Source: Dermacoccus nishinomiyaensis (GTDB lineage: Bacteria > Actinomycetota > Actinomycetes > Actinomycetales > Dermatophilaceae). Taken from it: a DNA stretch of 64,000 nucleotides. This document shows positions 46,414-54,603 of the stretch, piece by piece. The DNA is taken from positions 744,001-808,000 of the forward strand of contig NZ_UFXX01000001.1 in the NCBI RefSeq assembly GCF_900447535.1. The letters run 5' to 3'. Positions within the stretch are counted from its first letter, which is position 1. Every line of letters begins with the position of its first letter. A program made the translations under genes and the position numbers. The notes below the pieces were generated by a model. The model was not told where the DNA came from. It made no database searches and worked only from the letters and a program-made list of their open reading frames with translations.

Positions 46414-48093
46414 TCAGGCGTCGATGACCACCGGGATGATCATCGGTCGGCGGCGCAGCTTGCCGCCGACGAAACCGCCCACGGCGCGCCGGATGACCTG
46501 CTGCAGTTGGTGGCTGTCCTTGACACCCTTGTTGCGTGCCTCGAGCAGCGCCTGCTCGATCTTCGGCCGGACGCGGTCGAACACCTCGTCGCCCTCGGCG
46601 AAGCCGCGCGTGCGGATGTCCGGGCCGGCGAGGATCGCGCCCGTCTTCGCGTCGCGCACGACGATGACGGTGACGAAGCCCTCGTCACGCAGGATGCGAC
46701 GGTCCTTGAGCATGTCCTCGTCGGTCGTACCGACGAGCGAACCGTCGACGTAGACGTACCCGACCGGCACCGCGCCCGTGATGGCAGCCTTGCCGTTGAC
46801 GAGGTCGACGACGACGCCGTTCTCCGCGAGCAGCACCTGGTCGCTCGGCACACCCGTCGCGGCGGCGAGCTTGCCGTTGGCGACGAGGTGACGCCACTCG
46901 CCGTGGATCGGCATGACGTTCTTCGGCTTGACGACGTTGTAGCAGTACAGCAGCTCGCCGGCGGAGGCGTGGCCCGAGACGTGCACCATCGCGTTGCCCT
47001 TGTGCACGACATTGGCGCCGAGACGCATGAGGCCGTTGATGAGGCCGTAGACGGCGTTCTCGTTGCCCGGGATGAGCGAGCTCGCCATGAGGATGGTGTC
47101 GCCCTCCCCCACGTCGATACGGTGGTCGCGGTTCGCCATGCGCGCGAGCGCCGCCATCGGCTCACCCTGCGAGCCGGTGCAGATGAGCACCTGCTTGTCC
47201 TCGGGCATCTGCTCGAGCTTCTTGATGTCGACGAGCACGTTGTCGGGCACCTTGAGGTAGCCGAGGTCGGCGGCGATCGTCATGTTGCGCACCATCGAGC
47301 GCCCGACCATCGCGACCTTGCGGCCGTGGGCCTCGGCGGCGTCGAGCACCTGCTGCACGCGGTGCACGTGCGAGGAGAAGCAGGCCACGATGATGCGTCG
47401 CTCCGCCTTCTCGAAGACGCGCTCGATCGCGGGCGTGATGTCCTTCTCCGGCGTCGTGAAGCCGGGCACCTCGGCGTTCGTCGAGTCGGTGAGGAACAGG
47501 TCGACGCCCTCCTCACCGAGCCGCGCGAACGCGCGCAGGTCGGTGATGCGGCCGTCGAGCGGAAGCTGGTCCATCTTGAAGTCGCCGGTGCACAGCAGGT
47601 TGCCTGCGGGCGTGCGGACGAAGACGGCGAGCGCGTCGGGGATCGAGTGGTTGACGGCGACGAACTCGCAGTCGAACGGGCCGATCTTCTCGCGCTGGCC
47701 CTCCTTCACCGTCATCGTGTACGGGCGGATGCGGTGCTCCTTGAGCTTCGCCTCGATGAGCGCGAGCGTCAGCGTCGAGCCGATGAGCGGGATGTCGTTC
47801 TTCATGCGCAGCAGGTACGGCACCGCGCCGATGTGGTCCTCGTGACCGTGCGTCAGGACGATGGCCTCGATGTCGTCGAGGCGATCCTTGAGGTAGTCGA
47901 AGTCGGGCAGGATGAGGTCGACGCCCGGGTGATCCTCGGGGAAGAGGACACCACAGTCGATGATGAGCAGGCGTCCGCCGTACTCGACGACCGTCATGTT
48001 GCGGCCCACCTCGCCGAGACCGCCGAGCGCGATGACGCGCGCACCGTTCTTGGGCAGTGCGGGCGGCGGGCCGAGTTCGAGCGAACTCTTCAT
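46414..48093 (-). CDS. rnj: Ribonuclease J
   Basis: A 559-residue metallo-beta-lactamase/beta-CASP nuclease with endo- and 5'-exonuclease activity, central to mRNA decay and rRNA processing. The metal-binding HGHEDHIGA lies near residues 80-88. Others are NHSIPDALA, TGDFKMDQLP and HVSGHASAGEL, all intact, plus the beta-CASP region (CFSSHVHRVQQVLDAA). The ATG at 48093 shares one base with the dapA stop (TGATG); a GTG immediately upstream (48096) would add one residue. It is the usual actinobacterial partner of dapA. Confidence 0.96.
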   Translation of the reverse strand: MKSSLELGPPPALPKNGARVIALGGLGEVGRNMTVVEYGGRLLIIDCGVLFPEDHPGVDLILPDFDYLKDRLDDIEAIVLTHGHEDHIGAVPYLLRMKNDIPLIGSTLTLALIEAKLKEHRIRPYTMTVKEGQREKIGPFDCEFVAVNHSIPDALAVFVRTPAGNLLCTGDFKMDQLPLDGRITDLRAFARLGEEGVDLFLTDSTNAEVPGFTTPEKDITPAIERVFEKAERRIIVACFSSHVHRVQQVLDAAEAHGRKVAMVGRSMVRNMTIAADLGYLKVPDNVLVDIKKLEQMPEDKQVLICTGSQGEPMAALARMANRDHRIDVGEGDTILMASSLIPGNENAVYGLINGLMRLGANVVHKGNAMVHVSGHASAGELLYCYNVVKPKNVMPIHGEWRHLVANGKLAAATGVPSDQVLLAENGVVVDLVNGKAAITGAVPVGYVYVDGSLVGTTDEDMLKDRRILRDEGFVTVIVVRDAKTGAILAGPDIRTRGFAEGDEVFDRVRPKIEQALLEARNKGVKDSHQLQQVIRRAVGGFVGGKLRRRPMIIPVVIDA

Positions 48094-48983
48094 CACAGCA
48101 GCCCCGCCTTCGTCAGGCCGTCACGCAGGACGGCGTACATCGCCTCGTCCGCGGGCAGCAGCGGCAGGCGGATGGCGTCGGAGTCGATGACGCCCTGCTC
48201 CTTGAGGGCGGCCTTCACCATGATGGCGCCCTGGGAGGTGTTCATCAGCGCGTCGATCGCGGGGATGAGCTTGGTGTGGATGGCGCGCGCCGTCGCGAGG
48301 TCGCCCGCGTCGACAGCGTCGATCATCGCGCGGAACTCGTTGCCTGCCACGTGGCCGACGACGGAGACGACGCCGACGGCGCCGAGCGCGAGCCACGCGA
48401 GGTTGACGACGTCGTCGCCCGAGTACCACAGCAGGTCGGTCTCGTCCATGAGCTTCGTCGCCTCGAAGAAGTCGCCCTTGGCATCCTTGACCGCGCGCAC
48501 CTGGTCGATCGTCGCGAGCTGACGGATCGTGTCGCTCGCGAGCGCCGTCCCCGAGCGCCCGGGGATGTCGTAGGCCATGGCCGGCAGGTCGGTGGCGCCG
48601 ACGACGGCCTTGAAGTGCTCGACGATGCCCGCCTGCGTCGGCTTGTTGTAGTACGGCGTGACGACGAGGACGGCGTCCGCCCCAGCGTCCGCGAGTGCCT
48701 TGGCGGCGCGTACCGAGTGCGCGGTGTCGTTCGTACCGACCCCGGCGGTGATCGCTGTGCGGCCCTTGACGGCGTCGGCGACGGCGCGCACCGTCTCGAT
48801 GTTCTCCTCGTCGGTCGTCGTCGCCGACTCCCCCGTCGTGCCGTTGACGACGAGGCCGTCGTGCCCGTTCGCGACGAGGTGCTCGGCGAGCTTCTTCACT
48901 CCGTCGTAGTCGATCGAGCCGTCCGGTTTCATGGGCGTCACCATGGCCGTGACCATGCGCCCGAAAGGTGTCGTCGTCGTCAT
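48093..48983 (-). CDS. dapA: 4-hydroxy-tetrahydrodipicolinate synthase
   Basis: A 296-residue TIM-barrel aldolase that condenses pyruvate with aspartate semialdehyde, the first committed step to diaminopimelate and lysine. The Schiff-base Lys is Lys166 (RAVKDAKGD). The catalytic Tyr is Tyr138 (MAYDIPGRSG), with the second Tyr pair in VTPYYNKP. NGTTGES (48-54) binds the carboxylate. Start and length are typical. It is followed by rnj with overlapping codons. dapB and dapF are elsewhere in the window. Confidence 0.96.
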   Translation of the reverse strand: MTTTTPFGRMVTAMVTPMKPDGSIDYDGVKKLAEHLVANGHDGLVVNGTTGESATTTDEENIETVRAVADAVKGRTAITAGVGTNDTAHSVRAAKALADAGADAVLVVTPYYNKPTQAGIVEHFKAVVGATDLPAMAYDIPGRSGTALASDTIRQLATIDQVRAVKDAKGDFFEATKLMDETDLLWYSGDDVVNLAWLALGAVGVVSVVGHVAGNEFRAMIDAVDAGDLATARAIHTKLIPAIDALMNTSQGAIMVKAALKEQGVIDSDAIRLPLLPADEAMYAVLRDGLTKAGLL

Positions 48984-49083
48984 GCGCCCAGGTTAGTGCA
49001 CGAGCGTCCACGTGTGCGGACGCCCGCCGCGCGCGACGTCGCCACCACCAACTCGCCACCACGAAGCGGACGCCGCAGGCGCC

Positions 49084-49106
49084 TTGTCACCGGCGCGTCC
49101 TACAGT
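49084..49106 (+). promoter_or_regulatory. RecA-NDp-like promoter of thyA-folA-azlCD
   Basis: TTGTCA (49084-49089), 11 bp, TACAGT (49101-49106), then 7 nt to the thyA GTG. This is the same spacing and the same hexamers as the clgR promoter; the internal GTG is CCG. No -35 is seen at the normal 17-bp distance. Transcription would start at or next to the first codon. Confidence 0.5.
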
Positions 49107-49113
49107 GAGGCGC

Positions 49114-49908
49114 GTGGAGCAATATCACGCACTGCTGAGGCGCATTCTCGACGAGGGCACCCGCAAGGACGACCGCACGGGCACGGGGACGCTCAGCGTC
49201 TTCGGTCATCAGATGCGCTTCGACCTGTCCCAGGGGTTTCCCGTTCTCACGACGAAGAAGCTGCACCTGCGCTCGATCTTCGGCGAACTGCTGTGGTTCC
49301 TGCGCGGCGACACGAACGTCGCATGGCTGCACGAGCGCAAGATCTCGATCTGGGACGAATGGGCCGACCCCGACGGTGACCTCGGGCCGATCTACGGCCA
49401 CCAGTGGCGCTCGTGGCCGACGCCGAACGGCGAGACGATCGACCAGATCGCGCGCGTCGTCGAGTCGATTCGCACGAACCCCGACAGCCGTCGTCACATC
49501 GTCTCGGCGTGGAACGTCGCCGACGTCGACGACATGGCGCTGCCGCCGTGCCACACGATGTTCCAGTTCTACGTCGCCGACGGAAAGCTGTCGTGCCAGC
49601 TCTACCAGCGCAGTGGTGACGTCTTCCTCGGCGTCCCGTTCAACATCGCCTCGTATGCCCTCCTGACCCACATGGTCGCGCAGGTCACGGGCCTCGCGGT
49701 GGGCGATTTCGTCCACACGCTCGGCGATGCGCACCTCTACGTCAATCACCTCGACCAGGCGCGCCTCCAGCTGACACGTACGCCGAAGCAGCTGCCGACG
49801 CTCGTGCTCAACCCCGACGTGACGGCGCTCGACGCGTTCGAGCTCGACGACATCCGCCTCGACGGTTACGAGGCCGACCCCGCGATCAAGGCCCAGGTGG
49901 CGGTATGA
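49114..49908 (+). CDS. thyA: Thymidylate synthase
   Basis: A 264-residue enzyme that methylates dUMP to dTMP, converting methylene-tetrahydrofolate to dihydrofolate. The nucleophile is Cys146 ([10 protein letters not shown]). The Arg/phosphate loops [11 protein letters not shown] and DSRRHIV and the folate-side [13 protein letters not shown] are intact. The GTG at 49114 gives the family start [11 protein letters not shown] and follows the -10 by 7 nt with no ribosome site, so a leaderless message is likely. An upstream frame to 49012 is unsupported. It overlaps folA by 4 bp. Confidence 0.97.
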   Translation: MEQYHALLRRILDEGTRKDDRTGTGTLSVFGHQMRFDLSQGFPVLTTKKLHLRSIFGELLWFLRGDTNVAWLHERKISIWDEWADPDGDLGPIYGHQWRSWPTPNGETIDQIARVVESIRTNPDSRRHIVSAWNVADVDDMALPPCHTMFQFYVADGKLSCQLYQRSGDVFLGVPFNIASYALLTHMVAQVTGLAVGDFVHTLGDAHLYVNHLDQARLQLTRTPKQLPTLVLNPDVTALDAFELDDIRLDGYEADPAIKAQVAV

Positions 49909-50402
49909 GCGATGCGCCCCAGCTGACGAGCATCGCCGCTGTCGCCGAGAACGGCGTCATCGGCACGGGCGGCGACATGGCGTGGAACATCCCCGCCGAC
50001 TTCGCGCACTTCAAGGCGACGACGATGGCTCACCCCATGATCATGGGGCGCACGACGTTCGCGACGATGGGCACCCTGCCCGGGCGCCGCTCGATCGTCG
50101 TGACGCACGATCCCGAGTTCGCCCCCGCACAGCCGGCGCGTGACGACACGTCCGTCACCGTCGTTCACTCTGTCGACGAAGCCCTCGAACAGGTCGCCGG
50201 CCAGGACGCGTTCGTCGTCGGCGGCGCGCAGATCTACGCCGCGACGATGGACCACGTCACCCGTCTGCTCATCAGCGAGATCCCCCTCGCGCCTGAGGGC
50301 GACGCCCACTTCCCCACGATCGACCCGACCGTGTGGGTCGAGACGCAGCGCGCACCGCGCGACGGGTTCACGCTCGTCATGTACGAACGCCGCACCTCGT
50401 GA
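49905..50402 (+). CDS. folA: Dihydrofolate reductase
   Basis: A 165-residue reductase that regenerates tetrahydrofolate after ThyA. Typical motifs: [18 protein letters not shown] (with the substrate Asp region; DMAWNIP), [19 protein letters not shown] and VVGGAQIYA. The start ATG overlaps the thyA stop as ATGA, and the end overlaps azlC as GTGA. Co-translation with thyA makes biochemical sense. Confidence 0.95.
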   Translation: MSDAPQLTSIAAVAENGVIGTGGDMAWNIPADFAHFKATTMAHPMIMGRTTFATMGTLPGRRSIVVTHDPEFAPAQPARDDTSVTVVHSVDEALEQVAGQDAFVVGGAQIYAATMDHVTRLLISEIPLAPEGDAHFPTIDPTVWVETQRAPRDGFTLVMYERRTS

Positions 50403-51307
50403 GCGACGCCCGGCGCGAGACGTCGGGAGGTGACGCGCCCGTCGACGTCCGTCATCACCGGACGGCGCACACCCCTGGCGACCACTCCGACCACGACCAT
50501 CCCGACGCCCTCCACGAGGACGCCGCGGCCGTCAAGAAGGACTCGGTCTCCCTCGCGATCGCGACGGGCGTGTACGGCGTCAGCTTCGGCGCGCTCGCCA
50601 TCGCTGCGGGCCTCACGACCTGGCAGACGATGGCGCTGTCGCTGCTGTTGTTCTCCGGCGGTTCGCAGTTCGCCGTCGTCGGGGTGCTCGGTGGCGGTGG
50701 GTCGGGAGCGTCGGCCGTCGCGACGTCGTCACTGCTCGGCGTGCGCAACGGCATCTATGGTCTGCAGATCAACCAGTTCCTACGCCCGCGCGGGCTGCGG
50801 CGCCTCCTCGCCGCGCAGGTGACGATCGACGAGTCGGCCGCCATGTCGGTCGGGCGCCCCACCGAACAGTTGTCACGCACCGGATTCTGGTGGACGGGCC
50901 TGGGCGTCTACGTCATGTGGAACACGATGACGTTCGTCGGCACCGTCGCCGGCAACGCGATGGGCGACCCGAAGAAGTACGGCCTCGACGCCGCCGCCGT
51001 CGGCGCCTTCATGGCGCTGCTGTGGCCGCGCCTCGGCACGCTGCAGGGCAAGGTGACGGCGGCGCTCGCCGCGTGCATCGCGCTCGGGTTGTCGCCGCTC
51101 ACGCAGGCCGGCGTGCCCGTTCTCGCGACGGTCGTCGCGGCCGTCGTCGTCGGCTGGTGGTACTCCACACGGCACGATTCCCCCTCAGCCGACGGCGAGC
51201 CGAGCGCCGACGTTCCCGGCGTCGAGACGTCTCGCGCCGATGCGCCCGGTGACGGCGCGACGCCCGGTGGCCCGTCCGACGCCGGCCGGATCGGATCGAC
51301 GACATGA
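50399..51307 (+). CDS. azlC: AzlC-family branched-chain amino acid exporter, large subunit
   Basis: A 302-residue membrane protein. After a polar N-terminus rich in His and Asp (about residues 10-45, GDHSDHDHPDALHED), the AzlC core begins VSLAIATGVYGVSFGALA, with the signature GGSQFAVVGVLGGGG and LLGVRNGIYGLQ. About seven hydrophobic segments are present. With AzlD it exports branched-chain amino acids. The GTG at 50399 overlaps the folA stop. The C-terminal tail is Asp/Gly/Ser-rich. The histidines could bind metal, though this is speculation. Confidence 0.88.
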   Translation: MSDARRETSGGDAPVDVRHHRTAHTPGDHSDHDHPDALHEDAAAVKKDSVSLAIATGVYGVSFGALAIAAGLTTWQTMALSLLLFSGGSQFAVVGVLGGGGSGASAVATSSLLGVRNGIYGLQINQFLRPRGLRRLLAAQVTIDESAAMSVGRPTEQLSRTGFWWTGLGVYVMWNTMTFVGTVAGNAMGDPKKYGLDAAAVGAFMALLWPRLGTLQGKVTAALAACIALGLSPLTQAGVPVLATVVAAVVVGWWYSTRHDSPSADGEPSADVPGVETSRADAPGDGATPGGPSDAGRIGSTT

Positions 51308-51609
51308 GCACCTGGACGACGGTTCTGCTCGCGAGCGCGTTGTCGTTCGTGCTCAAGTTCATCGGCTATCTCGTGCCGCCGCGCTACCTCGAGGGCAAGC
51401 GGACGTCCAACATCGTCGCGCTGCTACCGGTGGCGTTGCTCACCGGCCTCGTGTGCGTCCAGGCGTTCGTCGGCGACGGCGGCCGGGTCGTCGTCGACGC
51501 GCGCGCAGCGGCGGCCGTCGCAGCGATCATCGCCCTGGTTCTGCGCGCGCCATTCATCGTCGTCGTCATCGTCGCGGCCGCGACGGCCGCGATCATCCGG
51601 TTGTTCTGA
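51304..51609 (+). CDS. azlD: AzlD-family small subunit
   Basis: A 101-residue membrane protein with about four short hydrophobic stretches (TTVLLASALSFVLKFIGYLV; NIVALLPVALLTGLV). AzlD partners AzlC in branched-chain amino acid export. Its ATG overlaps the azlC stop as ATGA, and it ends the thyA-folA-azlC-azlD run. Confidence 0.9.
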   Translation: MSTWTTVLLASALSFVLKFIGYLVPPRYLEGKRTSNIVALLPVALLTGLVCVQAFVGDGGRVVVDARAAAAVAAIIALVLRAPFIVVVIVAAATAAIIRLF

Positions 51610-51998
51610 GCCGACGCTCCTGGATTCATGTCTCGCTCCCTCTGGTGGAGTGAGACCTCAGGACGAGCTTTCGAGGGGATCGATGAGGCGCAGCCCGCCG
51701 ACCCCGGCGAAATCCCGCGCGTTGCGCGTGGCGAGTGCAGAGCCGGCGCCCAGAGCGATACCGGCGATCTGGGCCTCCGCCGTTCCCATGACTCGCCCGA
51801 CCGACGTGCCACTCGCGAGAACGTGGGCGGTCGCGTGCGCTCACGCAGCGTCTGCAAGAAATTCTTCTCCGGCACGTGGGTCGCTGCCGCGAGAATCGCC
51901 CGCACCTCGGCCTCGACGGAACGTCCAGGCTCCGCAGCCTGACGGCGCAGGCGCTCGTGGACGACCTCATCGACATCTGGCATCCTCAGAGTGGCCAA
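51384..51998 (-). pseudogene. FitA/VapB-like antitoxin, reading out of frame after a deletion
   Basis: From a TTG at 51998, with GAGGAGGTG upstream, the frame encodes a ribbon-helix-helix antitoxin (ATLRMPDVDEVVHERLRRQ, then GRSVEAEVRAILAAAT). This is a good match to FitA/VapB for about 55 residues. Beyond about 51830 the frame no longer resembles any antitoxin tail. It crosses the toxin remnant out of frame and continues antisense into azlD to 51384, so the tail is not real coding. Upstream GTG 52007 is the longest start. Whether the DNA-binding half is still made is uncertain. Confidence 0.6.
51658..51840 (-). pseudogene. C-terminal remnant of a VapC/FitB PIN-domain toxin
   Basis: An open stretch starting just after a TGA near 51840 and ending at a TGA at 51658 encodes the last third of a PIN toxin: TAEAQIAGIALGAGSALATR and NARDFAGVGGLRLIDP. 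The Asp of ARDF belongs to the PIN active site. The first ~80 residues, including the usual N-terminal LDTNV Asp, are missing. It lies in a different frame from the antitoxin directly upstream, so a deletion seems to have joined the two genes. It cannot be an active toxin. Confidence 0.6.
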
Positions 51999-52058
51999 GA
52001 CGATCACCTCCTCGGCAGCAAAGCGAGCAAGGAGGTGCTCGTCAGCCCATTGCGAGAC

Positions 52059-53222
52059 TCAGGCGGCTTGCGGCTGCACCTGCCGCTGCACGAGCTGCGT
52101 GACGTTCTGGGGCTTCCGCTCGAGCTTCGCGGCGTACTCGTTCGGCAGCGACAGGCGGATGATCGCCCACCAGGCCGACGCGATCTGCTTCGGCAGCGGC
52201 CCCGTCACGTAGGACAACCCGTAACGGCGAGCTATGTCCTGCACCTGCTCGCTGATCTCCGCGTACCGGTTGCTCGGCAGGTCGGGGAACATGTGGTGCT
52301 CGATCTGGTAGCTCAGGTTGCCCGTCGCGATGTGCATGGCCCGCGAACCGCTGATGTTCGCCGAACCGAGCATCTGGCGCAGGTACCAGTCGCCGCGAGT
52401 CTCCCCGACGATCGACTTCTTCGTGAACGTCTCGACACCACTCGGGAAGTGCCCGCACATGATGACCGAGTGTGTCCAGAGGTTGCGCGTGAGGTTCGCG
52501 ATGAAGTTCGCCTTGATCGTCTGCTTGCCCGACCCCGTCAGCGCCGAGAGCAGCGGGTGCGCAATGTAGTCCTTCGTCACCTGCTCACGGATCTTGTGCA
52601 GCACCTTGCGACCGTCGCGGGCGAATACGTCCTTGTCCTTGCGCCCCTTGAGGTACTTGCCGATCTCCAGGTCGTACGCGGCGATGCCGTACTCGAAGAA
52701 GCACGCGTTGATGAAGTTCCACATCGGCTGTGCGAGGTAGAACGGCACCCACTTCTGATCCTCGTCGACGCGCATGATGCCGAACCCGAGGTCGTTGTCG
52801 CGCCCGATGACGTTCGTGTACGTGTGGTGCAGCTCGTTGTGGCTGTGCTTCCACAGGTCGGCGGGCGAGGCGTTGTCCCACTCCCACGTACTCGAGTGGA
52901 TCTTCGGGTCGCGCATCCAATCCCACTGGCCGTGCATGACGTTGTGGCCGATCTCCATGTTCTCGAGGATCTTCGCCACGGCGAGCCCCGCCGTCCCGAT
53001 GACGAACGCCGGCTTCTTCTTCGAGAACAACAACAGTGCCCGCGACCCCATCTCGAGGCCACGCTGCACCTGGATGACACGACGGATGTACGCCGCGTCC
53101 TTCTCGCCCCGGCTCTCGACGACCCGTGCACGCACCGCGTCGAGCTCCTCACCGAGACGCTCGATGTCGGCGCGGCTCAGGTGAGCGATCGGGTTGTGGT
53201 CCTTCTTCTGCAGTGCGGTCAT
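52059..53222 (-). CDS. Membrane fatty acid desaturase (delta-9 DesA3-like)
   Basis: A 387-residue di-iron desaturase that introduces a double bond in acyl chains. The three histidine boxes are HNVMH (residues 93-97), HNELHH (128-133) and QIEHHMFPDLP (near 305). Hydrophobic segments surround them (AFVIGTAGLAVAKIL). I chose the ATG at 53222 with GAAGAAGGATGG upstream; a frame reaching 53267 adds 15 basic residues. The ferredoxin reductase gene lies just upstream on the same strand and should supply electrons, as for DesA3 and Rv3230c of M. tuberculosis. The final segment is Gln-rich. Confidence 0.92.
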   Translation of the reverse strand: MTALQKKDHNPIAHLSRADIERLGEELDAVRARVVESRGEKDAAYIRRVIQVQRGLEMGSRALLLFSKKKPAFVIGTAGLAVAKILENMEIGHNVMHGQWDWMRDPKIHSSTWEWDNASPADLWKHSHNELHHTYTNVIGRDNDLGFGIMRVDEDQKWVPFYLAQPMWNFINACFFEYGIAAYDLEIGKYLKGRKDKDVFARDGRKVLHKIREQVTKDYIAHPLLSALTGSGKQTIKANFIANLTRNLWTHSVIMCGHFPSGVETFTKKSIVGETRGDWYLRQMLGSANISGSRAMHIATGNLSYQIEHHMFPDLPSNRYAEISEQVQDIARRYGLSYVTGPLPKQIASAWWAIIRLSLPNEYAAKLERKPQNVTQLVQRQVQPQAA

Positions 53223-53267
53223 GCGACAGCCATCCTTCTTCGTCGTTCTCGTCGTGCGGTTCGTCAT

Positions 53268-53315
53268 GGTCGTGGTTCGTCGTGGTCGTGGTTCGTCGTG
53301 GTCGTGGTTCGTCGT
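53268..53315. repeat. Three tandem 16-bp repeats
   Basis: GGTCGTGGTTCGTCGT occurs three times without interruption (53268, 53284, 53300) in the gap between the ferredoxin reductase stop and the desaturase start. Copy number could vary by slippage and alter the leader between the two genes. Confidence 0.85.
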
Positions 53316-53369
53316 GAGGCGCCCCGAGCCGATCTCGCGCCCGGCCGGCGCCCTGCACAGGCGTCGAGT

Positions 53370-54518
53370 TCAGCGTCCGATCGTGCAGTCCCCGGCGGCG
53401 GAGGAGATGCAGGTCTGCACCATGACGCCGTCGCCGTCAGTGCCGCTCGCCACCTCACCGGTGCGCATGTCGCGCACCGCGCCGGAACGCAGCGGCAGCA
53501 CGCAGCCGTAACAGATGCCCATGCGGCACCCGCTCGGCACGAGGATGTCGGCGGCCTCGGCCGCGTCGAGGATCGACGTCTCGCCGCTGACGGCGACCTC
53601 CCGCGTCGTCGTGCCCATGACGATGGTCGCGGTGCCGCCCTCCCCCGGTTCGGCAAGCTCGACGACGAAGTTCTCGGTGTGCAGCTTGTCCTCGACGCCA
53701 TTGAGTTCGGCGAACTCGCGCAGCATCCGCAGCATCCCGGCGGGGCCGCACGCGTACACCTCACGATCGCGCCAGTCGGGTACGAGATGGTCGAGCTCGG
53801 CCGGTTCGAGCCGGCCCTCGAGGCGTGTGTGGCGCTCGACGAGGGTGATGGCGCCACGCTCGTGCAGCCCGCGCAGCTCGTCGGCGAAGATGACGTCCTC
53901 GGGGTGGCCGGCCGAGTGCACGACGACGATGTCGTGCGTGCGTTCGCCGTCGGAACGCTCGCCCTCGGCGGCGAGACGGTGGCGCAGCATGCCCATGACG
54001 GGGGTGATGCCGGAGCCGCCGGTGACGTACAGCGTCGGCTCGACACCTCCCGTCCAGACGAACTCGCCGCTCGCCTGTTCGAGGTGCACGATCTGGCCGG
54101 AGCGCAACGACTCGTGCAGGTGGGAGCTGACGAGCCCGCCGGAGAGCGACTTGACGGTGATCGTGATGCGCCCGTCGTCGCGCGGCCCCGACGTCACCGA
54201 GTACGCGCGCCACAGGCGCACCCCGTCGACGTCGACGCCGACGCGGATGAACTGCCCCGGCACGTGCCCTGCCCAACCGAGGCCCGGCTGCAGCGTGACG
54301 GTCGCGGCGTCCGCCGTCTCGGGGTGCACGTCGACGACGCGGGCGCGCAGGTAGCGGGGGCTGCGCAGCGGGTCGACGAGGTCGAGGTAGTCGTCGGGCA
54401 GCAGCGGCGTCGTCAGGGTGCGCACGGCGTTCCAGGCGAGATGCTTCAGGCGGGCGGAGGCCCGCCGCTCGTCCGACGAGCGGGCCATCGTGGTTGATGA
54501 GGAGACAGCGTGCGGCAT
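53370..54518 (-). CDS. Ferredoxin reductase with C-terminal 2Fe-2S domain
   Basis: A 382-residue electron-transfer protein. FAD-binding region with RAYSVTSG (near 120-127). NAD(P)-binding region GGSGITPVMG (near 175) and YACGPAGML. The C-terminal plant-type [2Fe-2S] ferredoxin has Cys in CRMGICYGC and a fourth in VQTCISS. It would pass NAD(P)H electrons to the downstream desaturase. I chose the ATG at 54518: TACGCT (54530-54525) is 6 nt upstream with no ribosome site, so leaderless; ATG 54488 is an alternative. It is divergent from the PucR-type gene with 85 bp between. Confidence 0.92.
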   Translation of the reverse strand: MPHAVSSSTTMARSSDERRASARLKHLAWNAVRTLTTPLLPDDYLDLVDPLRSPRYLRARVVDVHPETADAATVTLQPGLGWAGHVPGQFIRVGVDVDGVRLWRAYSVTSGPRDDGRITITVKSLSGGLVSSHLHESLRSGQIVHLEQASGEFVWTGGVEPTLYVTGGSGITPVMGMLRHRLAAEGERSDGERTHDIVVVHSAGHPEDVIFADELRGLHERGAITLVERHTRLEGRLEPAELDHLVPDWRDREVYACGPAGMLRMLREFAELNGVEDKLHTENFVVELAEPGEGGTATIVMGTTTREVAVSGETSILDAAEAADILVPSGCRMGICYGCVLPLRSGAVRDMRTGEVASGTDGDGVMVQTCISSAAGDCTIGR

Positions 54519-54603
54519 GCGACCAGCGTATTTGGCGCACAGCTGATAATTCTTGACCGCGACCTCACATGATCTTTTCGGGATTTGTTCGTAGAGTGTG
54601 AAC
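54519..54603. promoter_or_regulatory. Shared divergent promoter region, reductase-desaturase and pucR-PAQR
   Basis: Two back-to-back leaderless promoters: TACGCT (54530-54525) for the reductase and TAGAGT (54592-54597) for the regulator, with about 60 bp between. No clear palindrome is visible. A regulator bound here could set both operons. Confidence 0.5.

Noticed and set aside
46507-48522. Long open frame antisense to rnj and dapA
   Set aside because: Spans two well-supported genes and has only Val/Asp/Arg-rich shadow composition.
53223-53267. Longer desaturase start at 53267
   Set aside because: It adds 15 basic residues, while GAAGAAGGATGG lies before the ATG at 53222.
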